Shown: piece after piece, positions 12,101 to 26,863 of the stretch
Layout of the letters: every line of letters begins with the position of its first letter
How positions within the stretch are numbered: position 1 is the stretch's first letter
NCBI GenBank assembly: GCA_033239005.1
Contig: BSQZ01000036.1
Location: 1,094,001-1,158,000 of the forward strand
Direction: 5' to 3'
Length of the DNA stretch: 64,000 bases
DNA from: Lamellibrachia satsuma
Lineage: Eukaryota; Annelida; Polychaeta; Sabellida; Siboglinidae
Translations under genes and position numbers: made by a program
Notes under the pieces: generated by a model
What the model saw: only the letters and a program-made list of their open reading frames with translations
Database searches by the model: none
What the model was told of the DNA's origin: nothing

Positions 12101-15100
12101 GCAAAGGTGCAGTTTAGCATAATATTCAACAAAGATTAGTATGCAGTGTAATTGTGTACATCCATTTACACAATGCAACAACACCAAAACCGGATAGATT
12201 TGAAAATGGCCACACTTTCTGTCTGACATTTATAATCTACCATGCTTGGTTGAAATTTAACATATTTATACAAACAAATGTGGGCCATTCTGGGTCTTCA
12301 TACATTGTCCCATCTCCTTAAAACATCACATTCTAAAACTGGCCCACATTGCGGATATGAACAAAAACACACAGAACTTAATGCAGTACATAACAACACT
12401 ACTGTGGTGTAATAACTAAAATTCTATTTTCTAACACTACAAAAATTAACTGATTACCCAAATAGGTGGGGCCACTATGCCACCAGGTCACCTAGACATG
12501 TGACCACCCCACCCAAAAAGCCAGATAGGTGGGGCCACTACGTCTTGGACAGTACCACGTACAATATTTAAAGGAACCCAATCACAAGGGGATCATTATA
12601 TCTGGGGTGTTGTTGCCTCGCATAAAGATTATTTTAACAAGATTTCCATCCAAAACTCCAGATAGTAAGTGGAAAAGAAGTCATTGGCTTATCAAGAAGT
12701 GTAACCCACCCTTCTGAGATATTTGTCAGTGTTGTTTTTAAGCATATTCACACTGCTACCATTTACACAATCAGTTTGGTTCCATTTATTTGTCGTCCTC
12801 TGTGAGAATTTATTCTTTCTGATATCCAATCTATGCCTGTTCTACAATAGCATCTGTTTATGTAGTAGATAAGTATATATCTTGGACAGTTTCAGAAGTG
12901 CCACTTTGAGCTGCCTGACAACGTGGTGCTGCAAGTGTTTCATTTGTCACTGCGATGTCTCAAGACAGACGTCAGTCAAAGAGTTCTTACTCTGTTTGGC
13001 CAGGGAGACAACTTACATGTATGTACAACAGTCTGTGGTGGTGTGGTTTGTGGTGTGTGTGGCTTGTGGGTGTGGCTTGTGGGTGTGGGTTGTGGTGGGT
13101 GTGGCTTATGGTAGGTGTGGCTTGTGGTGGGTGTTGCTAGTGGTGGATGTGGCTTGCAGTGGATGTGGTTTGTGGTGACTGGAATGCAGTGGGTGTGACT
13201 TGCAGTGGATGTGGTTGTCGTGGATGCTATCTTCCAGTGGGTGTGGCTTGCAGTAGGCGTGGTTTGTGATGGGTGTGGCTTGTGGTTGGGGTTGCTTCCA
13301 GTGGGTGTGGCTAGTGGTGGGTGTGGCTAGTGGTTGATGTGATTAGTCGTTGGGGTGGCTAGTGGTAGGTTTGGCCAGTGTGATGTGGTTAGAGATGGGT
13401 GTGGCTAAGGGTTTATGTGACTAGTTGTTGGGGTGGCTAGTGGTTTATGTGACTAGTTGTTGGGGTGGCTTGTGGTTGATGTGACTAGTGGTTAGTGGTA
13501 GATTTGGCTAGTGGTGGTTGTGGCTAGTGGGAAGTGTAACTTGTGGGTGGGTGTGACTTGTGGGTGGGTGTGACTTGTGGGTGGGTGTGACTTGTGGGTG
13601 GGTGTGACTTGTGGGTGGGTGTGACTTGTGGGTGGGTGTGGCTAGTGGGAGGTGTAACTAGAGGGTGGGTGTGACTTGTGGGTGGGTGTGACTTGTGGGT
13701 GGGTGTGACTTGTGGGTGGGTGTGGCTAGTGGGAGGTGTAACTAGTGGGTGGGTGTGACTTGTGGGTGGGTGTCGCTTGTGGGTGGGTGTGGCTGGTGGT
13801 TTGTGTGACTTGCAATGGCCCAATATTTGTGGTTGTTGCTAATGGTGTGTGCATGCATGTGGGTGGGTGTGCATGCATGCGTGCATATGTGCATGCATGC
13901 GTGCATGCATGGGTCTATGCATGCATGCATCCATGTGCGCCATGTATAATATTTGATAGCATGAACCCATGTGATGACCGTACACGTTGATCTGTCTCTC
14001 TCCAGCTGCCAGTGACAGACCCGACCAGTACCTTCTGTAACAGACCATGGCAACACCTCTTTACTATGACTGGTCTTTGCAAAGAGGACCTCTGGGACAC
14101 TCACCTGGTGATTCTGTTGTTTCTCATAATAATCATCTGCCTTTTGAAACTTGCCTCTTTATAATTAATAATACTTGTACTATGCAAGAAAGGCTCACAG
14201 GGTAAAATCTAAATTTTATGGTTTATAGTTGTCTGTATTTGTTATCATTACTCGTAAATATATTTACCCAGTTGATGTCCCAAGTATGCAAGGCCATTGG
14301 GCAACTATAAAATAAAATCTACATAAATGATCTGATCTGGCTAATCATTGATTTTAACTTATCAGAGTGGTATATATTATGTTAAAATTATGTTGTAAGA
14401 TGTTAATGACCATAGTTTAGTGAAAAATCATTGGACAAACTAAGAAATTAATTCTGGTCCAGCTGAACTATGTGAAAAATGAGACAGCATGCTTTTTGTG
14501 AAGCTGTATAATTTTGCAAACTAATGATGATCAAAAATTATTTTTTCGATGATTTTAACACAAGTATACACTCTATTATTTAACTAACTGTGCATATTTA
14601 ATATTATGCAAGGGGCTGATTATCCTGAAATAAGATTAATGAAATTTAAAATTTTAGAAGTTCTTTGAAATCCATTAGACCCAAAAGGCAAACAATTTTT
14701 GGGGTCCCATGCGAATTATTTTAATATCTAACATAGTAACAGCTGTGTCAAGAAAAATGCTGTATTATGATCATAATCTGTCATAAGATTTATTTACCGT
14801 TCAAATATAAAACTTGCAGGAATTTGATATGTTCATTAATATATTATACAGAGCATAATATGTCAAACTTGCATAACACAAATGATAAAATTTATTATTT
14901 TGTGTAACTTACAAAGTCATGGAAATAATATTCAATAATAACAATATTCAACATTTTACCCACAGGAAGTAATGTCACTTCAGTAAAACATGGCTAAGAT
15001 GTTCATTTATTATTTACCTCTATAAAAAGGCAAACAAAAGTTGGGAGTTCCTATGCAAATTAAAAAATATCTGACATAGGAACAGCTACGTCACCAGCAA

Positions 15101-18100
15101 AATTAGCAAAATAATGTGCTCTGGCAATAATCAGTCATGACACGAGATTTATTTACTATTCAAATATAGAACTTGCAGGATTATTACAGTTTGATATGTT
15201 AATTTATATAAAGCATAATACATGTATGTCAGATAAGCATAAAAAATGTTTAATTTATTATTTTATGTAATTTATTAAGTCACGGAAAAACCTCCCAATT
15301 TCAACAATATTTATTCAATATCTGACCCACAAGGAGTAATGTCACTTCAGTAAAACTTGGCAGAAATGTTATTTTTATCTCTATAAAAAGGCAAACAAAG
15401 TTGGGGGTTCCCGTGCCAATTTTGTTAATATCTAACATAGTAACAGCTACGGCAGCAGCAAAAATTGCAAAATTTTTATCAAAACCCAAATTTGGCCACA
15501 ATCAGTAATGGCATTTCAGTAAAAGTTGGCCAGAATGTTAATTTACTATTATCTCTATAGACAAGTCCCAGGCAAGAATTAAAGTTGGCATTCTCGAAAG
15601 CACTGCTCCAGTGACGTTTCTAGGATTTTGCAAAGGGGAGGCCCGGGGGGAAAGCCTAGTCACCCATGCTACCATGTAGCAGTTTTTTTATAAGTGTTCA
15701 ATGATTAACTCTATCAAATGCTATCAAATAAAAAATATATGTGGGATTTACAGTATATGTGGGATGTGTCATTAGCATGGATGGGATGTGTTTCGTAGGA
15801 AGGAAAGGGACAGTGTCTTCTCACTGCCCGTCTGTTTCCCGTCTTCCACTGCCACGGCAAGATCGACTGGAGAGACGTGCTCTGGCTGATGACACCAGGG
15901 GACAAAGACATGTCACACAGGTGCACATACTGGCACTTCCTTGTCCAGTTGATTTACTGTTAATATGGGCAATTTAAAATATGGACCATTCAGTATCATG
16001 CAGGATCGTGTTGCTAAGTTAATGAAGCATAATGGACGACTGTGCTGCAGTTTAATTTATAATTCTGCTATATGCCAACAGGTGGAGATCATCATGGAGG
16101 CTGTCGTTGGAGGAGATTCTTTCTAATGTTGATCTTGCTGCCGAGTTTGACTGGCGCAGGTGAGTTCTATTTTCTATTTGATTGTGAAAGTGATATGTAA
16201 ACCTGTGTGTCATCAGCATACAGTTGATGACTGAGATTATCATAAATAATGACTTGGCTGAGAGACGTAGTATATAAGCTAAACAGAACATGGCCAAGGA
16301 CGGATCCTTGCAGCACTATCTATACTCAAAGGGCTGTGACGGGTGATTATCCAGACCAGACTGAAGTTTTTAAATGTTGAATGACTACAAAGGTATTAAT
16401 ATATGGTCTTTAAATTTAAGGAATAAGAAGAAGAATTAGTAGTTATAATGTTACAAAATAGTAGTAGTAGTAAAAGACACATTCTCAGAATGAACAATGA
16501 ATGAGTGCAAAAAGTCTTCTATCGACAGTAAATGTTGTGTAAATATATGTATAAAAGAAAAGAATTGCATGTATCTAATGGGGTGGGTCACATGTAGATG
16601 AATAATTTTCAGCTGTCAATAAGTAAATGGCTTCCTTAGCTGTCCACAAGCCTGATGACATGGTTGGTTGTCTTGTTAAATTTTTTTAAGTTTGCTGGTG
16701 ATGGTCTATGTTTCAGACGTCTGTACTTCAGTGTCGCCAAGAGACAGGTGAGGCAGACACTAATGGCACACATGGACAGAGGACTTACTCAGCTGTATGT
16801 CAGCGCTGTCACTGAGGGCTACGCACATGCTATGCTCTCAGTTCTTGACGAAGGTAACATCTTCTAATTGTCCATTCAGCCATGTCCTTTTAAATTTGGC
16901 AGAATTAACTCATCTGCATCATTAACTCATCTGCATCACTTCTGCTGTGACTCTTGTGGCTGAGAGTTCACAGCAGGTTATAAGTTTTCCCCACTGTGGA
17001 ATGTTTTACTTCCCCTGGTGACCAGGTAAGAAAGGAGCTACGGCTTTTAGTGTATCTTCTGAAAGACACAGGCAATGTGGAGTGAACGAAATTGCCCAAG
17101 TTTCAAAATGGCAGTTGCATTGCATGCATTAATGACAGACTCTGTGTATGCAATCATTCATGCTTTTGTATAAGCATGTCTTGTAAATTCATGCAGCCAA
17201 TTACCACTAAGAGATTCACAATATTTTCACCTTCATCCCTTGACTGGGATGGTCGTAGGGGCGTCATTCATACACAGTCCTTGCCAGCATTGTCTGTCCT
17301 CTGCTGTGTATAGCAGAGTCGGTAGGTCTTGATGTGTCCATTGTTGTATATGTTTCATGTTATATATGTTTCATATGTTACCTCATGTTTCTAGACCTTA
17401 GTCTTTATGCCTCAAGTTGGCCAAATCTGGCCACGATCTGTGAAACCAAACCAAAAATATCTTCAGCATTCCATGAATTCAAGCAGCGCTTTATTGAGGA
17501 TTGTTTTGAAAACATGATATGATACTTGAACTTGCTAGCTCTATGCTTTTTCAGTTGCTGTGGAGTGCCAGTCTGCTGGCATTGCCGCGAGGACTCTGGC
17601 TAACATCGCCTGTCTGCTCAGCTGCATGGCCCGGGGCCATGGGGGCCTACAAAGTGGGCCAGCAGCCAACCAGTGCTGGAAACCAGCCATGCTGCTACTC
17701 GAGGTAATCACATTCTGGAAGCTAAACTTGTGTTTTCATCATGTTTTTCAGCAATAATCTGGCAAGCTTGGATATGTTTATATAGTGAAAATAATTTCTT
17801 GTGTTTAGAGATATCTCAATATTCAGTTAGACGTTGTCTTGGTTGTCTTATTGAATAATTTATAATTTTAATTAGTAGTCGAAGCTATCATCTCATCAGT
17901 AAGAACCTTGGGGCATCTTGGAACCTTGGGACAATTATGGAACCTTGGGGATGCATCAATGTTAATTATATTCTGAAATACATGTTATAATGACAGCACC
18001 ATGACATTTGAGGGAGTCAGATCATTTTTAAATGGTTTGCTTATATCTGAAGGGGGTGTGGCTGGAAGTGAGAGGTGGGAAGTTAGTCCTCAAAATTGGT

Positions 18101-21100
18101 GGGGAAAATCTGAGGTTGGCCACAAGAATAAGTGGGAAGTGGGAGGCAGGATTGACTGGAGGTGGGAGATGGACTCATGAAAACGGTGGGAGGCGGGCTA
18201 TTTGTCCCACAGGTGGAAGATGGGAAGTTGAGACCCTGCCACACTCCCCTCAATCTGTGCACAGTTATTGTACGGACATAGCAGCCATTGTAAGGCCATT
18301 GTCATCATCTATGTGTTTTAGAAGCAGGAGACAGTGCAGGGGGTCCAAGTGATGGCCACTGAACGTGGTCACTGGCTTGACCGACCTGACCTGTTAGTTC
18401 GTGCTGCCAGACACTACGAGGGGGCAGCTCAAATACTGATACGTCACGCCGTCATGACAGCGTCGCAGGTCAGTGTCACCCATCGCAAGAATCGACATGT
18501 CAGTGTCACTAGTGGTAGTCATTACAATAACAAGCCAATGTCATCTGATTAGTCAGGGATGTGACATGTTAGTGTCACAGGGTCACCAGATTAGTCAGGG
18601 ATGTGACATGTCGGTGTCACAGGGTCTCCAGTTTAGTCAGGGATGTGACATGACAGTGTCACAGTGTCTCCAGATTAGTCAGGGATGTGACATGTCGAAT
18701 GTCACTGTGTCTCCAGATTAGTCAGGTATGTGACATATCAGTGTCACCAGATTAGTCAGGGATGTGACATGTCAGTGTCACAGTGTCTCCAGATTAGTCA
18801 GGTATGTGACATGTCAGTGTCACCAGATTAGTCAGGGATGTGACATGTCAGTGTCACCAAATCAATCAGGGATATGACATGTCAGTGTCACCAAATTAGT
18901 CAGGGGTGTGACGTCAGTGGCAATGTCACCAGATTAGTCAGGGATGTGACATGTCAGTGTCACAATGTCGCCAGATTAGTCAGAGATGTGACATGTCACA
19001 GTGCCACCAGATTAGTCAGGGATGTCACATGTCAGTGGTTCTAGTGAGTTCTTACAGATCACTGTTATTTAGTTGTGTTTTTGCTGGCATTGTAGGTTCA
19101 TATAGGCTTCTACAACATTGTAGGTTCACGTAGGCTCCTACAACATTGTAGGTTCACATAGGCTCCTACAACATTGTAGGTTCACATAGGCTCCTACAAC
19201 ATTGGTGATTCAAAGACTAATCTCACATATTCAATTTATAAAAATGTATTAAAGAATTCTATTCATACTAGTGGCTGCAAAATCTGTGACATGTTTTTGT
19301 AATGACATACAAATGTGTCTTTTTGAACGAAATCTTACACAGTTGTCCAGCTGTTTCTCACCAAGACTAACAGCTTGCACATATGTCCACTGTCCAGTTC
19401 ATCATGACTACTGCATATCCACTGGTGCCACTGGACACATGGGTGACCGCTGAATGTCCAGCCAGGATAGACATATCTGGAGGTTGGTCAGACACCCCAC
19501 CCATCACCTATGAGCACGGGGGTGCAGTACTTAATGCAGCCATCCGTCTTGATGATAAGGTGTGTATGTTAGTCATAGTTCAAGTTTTGTTGTGGATATA
19601 CAGTCAAAGGGGATAAAATATCTGCTTTTGATAAGTGAAATGGATGTTGTCTGGGGAGCGGTGGTCTAATGGTTAGCGCACCCGCCTGTCGATCGAGAAG
19701 ACGGTGGTTTGATTCCACTTTTGCCGTTTCAAAGCTTGGGCAATTTCATTCACCCCACGTTGCACATGTCTTTCGGAAGAGATGCTAAAAGCCATTGGTC
19801 CAAACTCCTGCGTTAGCTCAAGATTGGGCTGTTTGGAGCATAACTACTTGAGACTTGAGTAGAATTCTCCTTAGACACTTGTTTACAAAACTGGATTTTC
19901 TGTAGCATGCAACAAGTAAGCCGTTGAGGTGAATGGTTGTGTTGTTTTGTTTGCCTCAGAAACCTATTGGAGCCAAGGTGAAGAGAACAGATCGGTATGT
20001 CAAATACAAAATGTGTCCTCGCTGTCATTATAAACAAATAAAATCTGTTGCCTTTAGCATCCAGATTAAAAAATAATAACTGACGAAAATATCTAGATGG
20101 AAAATGGACAAGGAAGTCATTGGCTTATCAAGACACCATTCTAATGTTGATTACATCATAAAAAATATTATACACTGAGACACTCATCTAACAGTCTTCT
20201 ATGTCTTAGTTGTAAATAATGATAACTTTATATCAACATTGTAATGTCTTTTTTAAGTTATCTGTATGCCTTTTTGTACATTAGGCTGGGCCTTTTTTAT
20301 TTCCTATATGTCTTCGATAATTGACTGTAATTTATGCATTCGCAGTCTGGAACTGGTGCTCCATCTGGTGGGTGAGGGTGGCGACAACACACACTGGGTG
20401 ATCTCTGACCTCAGCCAAATGGCTGATTATTCACAGCCCAATGCCCCCGGTGAGTGGTGTTTCCTTCTAAATGCATGAACAACAATGCCATCATATTGGC
20501 AACTTAGTTTGTTTGCCTGTGTGTGATTGGCAGACTTGTTGACTCAAGTCGGGTTGCACTCAAGTTGGGTTGCACTCAAGTTGGCCATTTTCATGACTTG
20601 CGACTTGACTTGGAATTCAGAGAGATGACTCAAGACTTGACTAGGACTTGGAGGTCATTGATTAGAGACCTGACCCTGTGTATGCACTACCCTGAGTATG
20701 CACCCCCTTGTCGACATCAGACTCTCAATTGAAATAACCCAGGTTCGAATCCTCTTGACACATGTATTCGGCCAAAAAAGGCTACAAAATCAGTAGTGAC
20801 AACTACTCTCAACATCGTGTAAAGTCGACTGTGAATCTTAAAGGAGTCTCACGACCTTACTCTGTTTTGTTGTGTATCTGATACTATAATTATTTTATAA
20901 CCATCATATATTCATATTTATTCATCATAATTTACCATGGTAATATGTATTATTAGAATTGTTCCATAGCCAAATAAAATCAATCTTCTTCTTGCTGCCA
21001 TATTGAAGTTTGGGATAGTTTGTTCACTCCACACTGCTTTACTTCACTCAGCTGTGTAAATGAGTACCTTGTTATAGACAGTGGTGGATATGTGAATGAA

Positions 21101-22985
21101 TAGTCTTCACGCAGTAATTGCAGTGTGGCTGAATGCTCCCCAGAGAAGTTGAATTGGCACTGGAATGAACAGGTTAGGGGAAAAGTGCTCAGAACAGTCC
21201 CAAGGACTGGATACCACTTTATTTAAGAACATACCTTTTTTACCCCTGTGTAGACACCCCCTCTGTATATATCCACATATTTACATTACACACACACACA
21301 CACACCCTTATGTATACCCAGTGTTTATTAAGGTCCAGGTTATACAGGCCGTGTGAAATTTCATACGGGCAACTTAAGATGGTTGCTAATTGTGATTTGT
21401 TGCATGTTGCTTGCACTAAGATGAAGATATCCTGACAACCACTGAATTGGTGAATGAAATATGGTGCTAAAATTGCAGTGTTACAATTATGAAATAAACT
21501 TTAGCCTTAAATGGAATATCAACAAAAAAGTAAACGTCAATTCCAATATCATTACCATCACCCAGAGAAGCAACTGTAGCCATGTTTGTTAGTTTTGTCC
21601 CACTAAAAATTATCCAATTCTGATGGTTACTTTTCATTATTATGCACGGTTTTGTTGATGTGCATGAAAATATAAACATTGGAACTTTCATGATGGTTGC
21701 CAATTGTTTTGTGAAATGTGACTTGAATATTTTTGTTTCAATTAAAAATTATATAAAATCAACACCCGAAATATTGCAAACTCCAAAATGGCATGGTTAC
21801 CTCATTACAGTGTATCTTGTTCTATTCGAGATTTCAACCCGCTCGGGTTATAAATAGTTTAATGACAGCATTGCAGAACAATGGTCGACAGGCTGGCTCC
21901 GAGGCACAGATACAGGGTTGGGTGAGTTTAATAGTAGATGAAGTTGTTTTTTTCTTAGTTTAATTTTAATATTATATAACTGAAGAATCAGAAAAATCTC
22001 AAATGGGCAGAGCAGGTCTCTCATATTTTGTCCATACGAGAGGCCTTAAAAATCTTGTGTACACATATCTTTGACCTATGTACACATACCCTTATGTGCA
22101 CACACAACTATATACACATACCCCTGTGTATGCACCCCCTTGTACACATTCCCCTGTATACGTAACCCCTTGAAAATTCCCCCGTGTACATAAAACCTGC
22201 GTATGTTCTCCGTGTGTGATATACAACTCGACACATTTACACTTGTACACTGTGTGTTCCCATGTGCAGCCTTGTTCCCTGAGACTTCCAAACCTTCTGT
22301 TTCCCTGCACTCCTAATTTATCACAAGGAACATATTTTTCATGCTTATTTATTCAAAATGGCAACATGTAGCATAAGCTATATTATAAATAATTATATGC
22401 ACATTTATTTATATATTCATACAAACTTGCACACACGCACGTGCGCACATGCACGCGCGCATAGACACACACAGTTATGTACATAACACATAGCATGACT
22501 TGTAAGAAAAAACGAAATTACAGGTGACATTGAAAACAAATATACAGATAACATGCTAAATAGTATGTAGTAAATGTTTAACAGTTCTTGGTGGGGAAAA
22601 GGCAATTTATTGTAACATTACTATAACATCATTTATGTGGGACAATGCTACTTGCTAATGTTATTGATGCAGAATCGTGGCTAGTTTGCTGAAGACAAAA
22701 GTACGAGTCAGATGTATGAGTTTTTATAGGAAGCCAACTGATTATGCAAGAATACAATATGCATATATAATATAAAATGTCATCATCAAATCTAGGTAAT
22801 TGAAAATTCACCAACTAACAGCAAAGGTGGGGGAACCGACCACACCAGGCCACTTCTGTAATGGCCAATTTCAGAATGGCTCTGCCCACCCCACAGGATT
22901 TAACATAATTTTAATGATGTTCAGTTTGATTGTTGGTAGGTTAGAATAAATATCTAGTTAAAACACTCTTATTATGCTAGTCATG

Positions 22986-23043
<58 letters not shown>

Positions 23044-23522
23044 TAATCGATATTGTAACTCGTGCTATGCTACTATATATATACCATCATTATGTCTAAT
23101 ATATAATATAAGTAATACACTTCCTTCTTGGTCTTTTTTTCAACATTTTATAATATGACATTACTAACTAATTTCTGCTTTGTTTGTGTCGAAATAAACT
23201 TCATTCATTCATCTTTTGCTGTTTTTCTTGTCATCTACAATCTTACTACAGTAGAGCACCCATACAATTGTCTTAAAACAATTTCTCTAACTGTGTAGGT
23301 TTTTAACAATACTGCATAATTTCTGTCATAAAACAGCAGACAAGATAATTTTTCATGTGAACCATTTTCATGTGTGATAAAAAAATAACATCATACAAGC
23401 CCATGTCAGAATAGGAAAGTTGAAATTGGTCCCAGTTGAGCATGTTTGGGTAACAGTGTCATGTCAGACCCACAAACGACAGAGTAACATTTTATTCTCA
23501 CTATGTGAACTACTTGAGTATC

Positions 23523-23566
<44 letters not shown>

Positions 23567-26447
23567 GCTAAACCACTAAACTCGTACAGTTGAGGAATTG
23601 CTATTTTGATTTTTGTAACATTAAATCAAGGTTGACGTATTGTTTTATTGTTACATAAAATCCACCAGAATATTATTTGTTGAAACTCTTGCAGATCTTA
23701 GCATTGGAATGAAAATTTTACTTATCAAATAAATTAAAGTAAAGCAAATGTAAGTTTTGGAAAATATAAAAAAGATTCTTTGGAGACATTTTGGAATACA
23801 ATAAAACATAATCTAGGTGTGTAAATATTCAGATACGTATTCATGTTTCAATTATGTGTGTTTCAACTTTCCATTCACCATATTCCAAATTTTTCTTTTC
23901 CTGCAAGCTACCTAAACAATACTTCAGTGTGAAGGACAAATACCAAAGTTTGATATCAAAACATTTTCATGGTGATGATGCAGCAGAGATTCAGTGATAT
24001 CAACATTGATCATTTGTCAGTCATTTCACCATTGATCATTAATTTTTTTGTCAATCATTTCACCATTGATCATTTTGTCAGTCATTTCATTGTTGATTAT
24101 TTGTTGGCATTGCGAAATAATAATTATAAATATCACTCAGTCCTGTTGAACAATCAGTTCTCTTATGTTGGTCGATAGCCCTCATTGGCAAACTTCAAGA
24201 GTTTTATTGCGTGGAACCGGGAGAGTCCAAACTCTCTTGTGAGAATGTCCTCATCCAGACTCTGAAGCAGGATTCCATCAACGCTGTTCTTCACAATCAC
24301 GTCAGCGTGCTGCGACATATTCAAGCGCCCCATCCAGGTGCAAATCTCGCCCACTGTCATGTCTTTGACGTCTCTGTGGGCTGTTGGAGGGTGCCTAAGT
24401 GTGGTGTGTCCAAGTGGCCCTGGACTTACTAGAGCTGGAGACCGTGGACTTACTGGCTGGGCCTGGCCCGGGCCATTGCAAGTGAGCCTGGCATATTCAT
24501 TTACTGGCGGAGCTGGAGATGATGGACTTACTGGCTGGGCTGGATATGATGGACTTACTGGCTGAGCTGGAGATGATGGACTTACTGGCTGGGCTGGACT
24601 TGCTGGATGGGCCTGGCCCATATTGAGAATCGCTCTCTTCGATGCCCTTCTTGCAGCTTCCGTTCCAGCCGCAGCAAGAACAGCTTGACTTGGCGTGGAT
24701 ATCGTTGCTCGACCTTGTACACCCACTTGACCTTGGTTGGTTGATTGGCCATACATTTGATTGGCCAGAACTTGACCTCTCACGGTTGCTGGTTTTACTG
24801 GCATAGCTGGTTTGCCTGGCACAGCAACAGGAGCAGGTGTGGTACCGGTCCTTTTACTTCCTTCTTTGCCTGTTTTTTTCATCGGGTGTGGCGTGGAGAC
24901 ATAGGGATTTTCTTTTGATGGCTTTTTGGTAGCGGGCGCCTTCATTGGGGCTCTTCGCACAATGGTTTCAGGGTCAATGTACTCATACTCATTCGAAGTG
25001 ACATTCTTCGGGAAAAGTATAATGTCTGTAAGCAGAAATCAGTAAACATTAACATTAGCTATGTTGTTGGAGATAAGTTTATGTAAGTGTTTATAGTAAG
25101 TTTAATATAGTCAGGATGACTCAGGGTTCACTACAGTGACTGGTCAATGCTGGACAAAGGAGGGTGGTCTGCCAAACCGGTGCAGGCAGTCAATTTTGTA
25201 TTGACCTGACAGACAGCCAAGACAGAGACACAAACAGGATGTACAACATTACTTGACTTTGGACATCTCAAAGGATACTATCTGTGTTTAAGTCATGACT
25301 GACTTACATGCCACTAGAAATGTATACCTCTCCTTGTTGGACTATATATGGAGGCCTGTTTGCCTCAATGAGTATTCTTACATTCTCACTTTCTTGATGC
25401 CAAGAGAAAGTGCTAGATAATGTCACAGATAGAGAACTTCTAGCTTCATGTTGGTAGTGTTATGCTATCAGTAGTAACTGAGCCGGTGTAATTGTTATCT
25501 AATAAACCCCTATGTTGTAGGTCAAATTTGAAGATTACACCAATGTGTATTATGTTATCTTTCCGTAATCTTGTCAGGGCGGACTTTTGAACCAATAGGT
25601 GGAAGGATTCTGACGTGTTTTGGGTAGGAGACATTTGTAAATAGGCTAATTACACTGCCAAGCGTGCCTAATTTACAATGCATGTGAAAGAACCATTATT
25701 AAAACCTTCTTTAATGTTCCTAACTGTTTAGCTTTATTGATTCTACATAGCCAGAATCAAAAGGAATTTATTGTTAGCTGATTGTTTAGTCAGTGCCTCC
25801 TGTGTGTTACCCTATAATAAAGTGTTTAAAATAATTATTACAAAGTCTCCCTCACCGTGATTGATGGCATAGTCCATGTGCAGACTTGTTATTGCTCTCT
25901 TCATGTTGTCCACCATTGTCACAAATTCCTCTTTTCCTACCCCATGTATGCCGTTTGCCAAGGCAATAGTGATAGTGACATACGCTGGGATTGTCACCAT
26001 GTAGTCTAAAGACACCTGACCTGTCAACATGGAAGGTTACAATCACCCAAACATGTCTCTTTACTCTCAGCTTATTCTTGTCACCATCATGTCTTAAAGT
26101 ATCTGACATTCATTAAAAATATATCTAGAAATGCATAAAACAATTTAAAGCCGTTGATTTCTCATACAGGAACATTACATTTTGCCCCAAATGGTAAAAT
26201 ATATTATATGTAACAATTTGCCCCACTGGCTGTCACAACTTGCACCACATTGGGGTAATTTGTAATATTTAGGAGACCTGATAACACAAGCCATGGTGCA
26301 AATGTGTATTGCATTAAGCATTTATTTATGTACTTGGTATCTGCAGGAGATATTTGCGGTTTCGTTGGCGTAGGCCACATTTTGAGCAGGTAACAATCCG
26401 AACCACAATCCGGAAATAGACTCTTTTTGTTACAACTACCCCTGGTC

Positions 26448-26508
<61 letters not shown>

Positions 26509-26788
26509 TAAATTCCGTTTAATTCGGCGGTTTATGCATATACCGCCTCCTATGGCAGATCACCGATTTAAGCAGACCAAAGCCGGCCTGCTTAAAGTTT
26601 TAATGTTTCATTGCGGAACAAATCCATTTTAGTTTAGCATCATCATTAATTGTGCACACAGTTTAACTGAAATTGAAATTTCTTTGGAGTGATTTTTTTC
26701 CAGAGCCTTGTATATTTTGAAATGCCATATTTGTCACGAATGGCAGACCAGGTAAAAAGCAATATATACATAAACGGGATCAAGGAAG

Positions 26789-26863
<75 letters not shown>

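Noticed and set aside
12882..13178. Plus frame reading GCGLWVWVV through FUK intron 12
   Set aside because: Translation of the GT-rich minisatellite. The true exon 12 uses another frame and ends at 13018.
15741..15977. Longest plus frame at the FUK exon 14 locus
   Set aside because: The frame is wrong. Only the alternative frame after tttcgtag gives ARLFPVFH and joins exon 13 and exon 15 in phase.
19655..19735. Possible tRNA gene with A and B boxes
   Set aside because: The acceptor stem does not pair, the anticodon arm is poor, and a SINE body shared with other copies follows.
24211..24565. Plus-strand frames over the SAM exon
   Set aside because: Antisense shadows of the minus-strand GAREM-like exon 5, which has clear domain similarity and splice sites.
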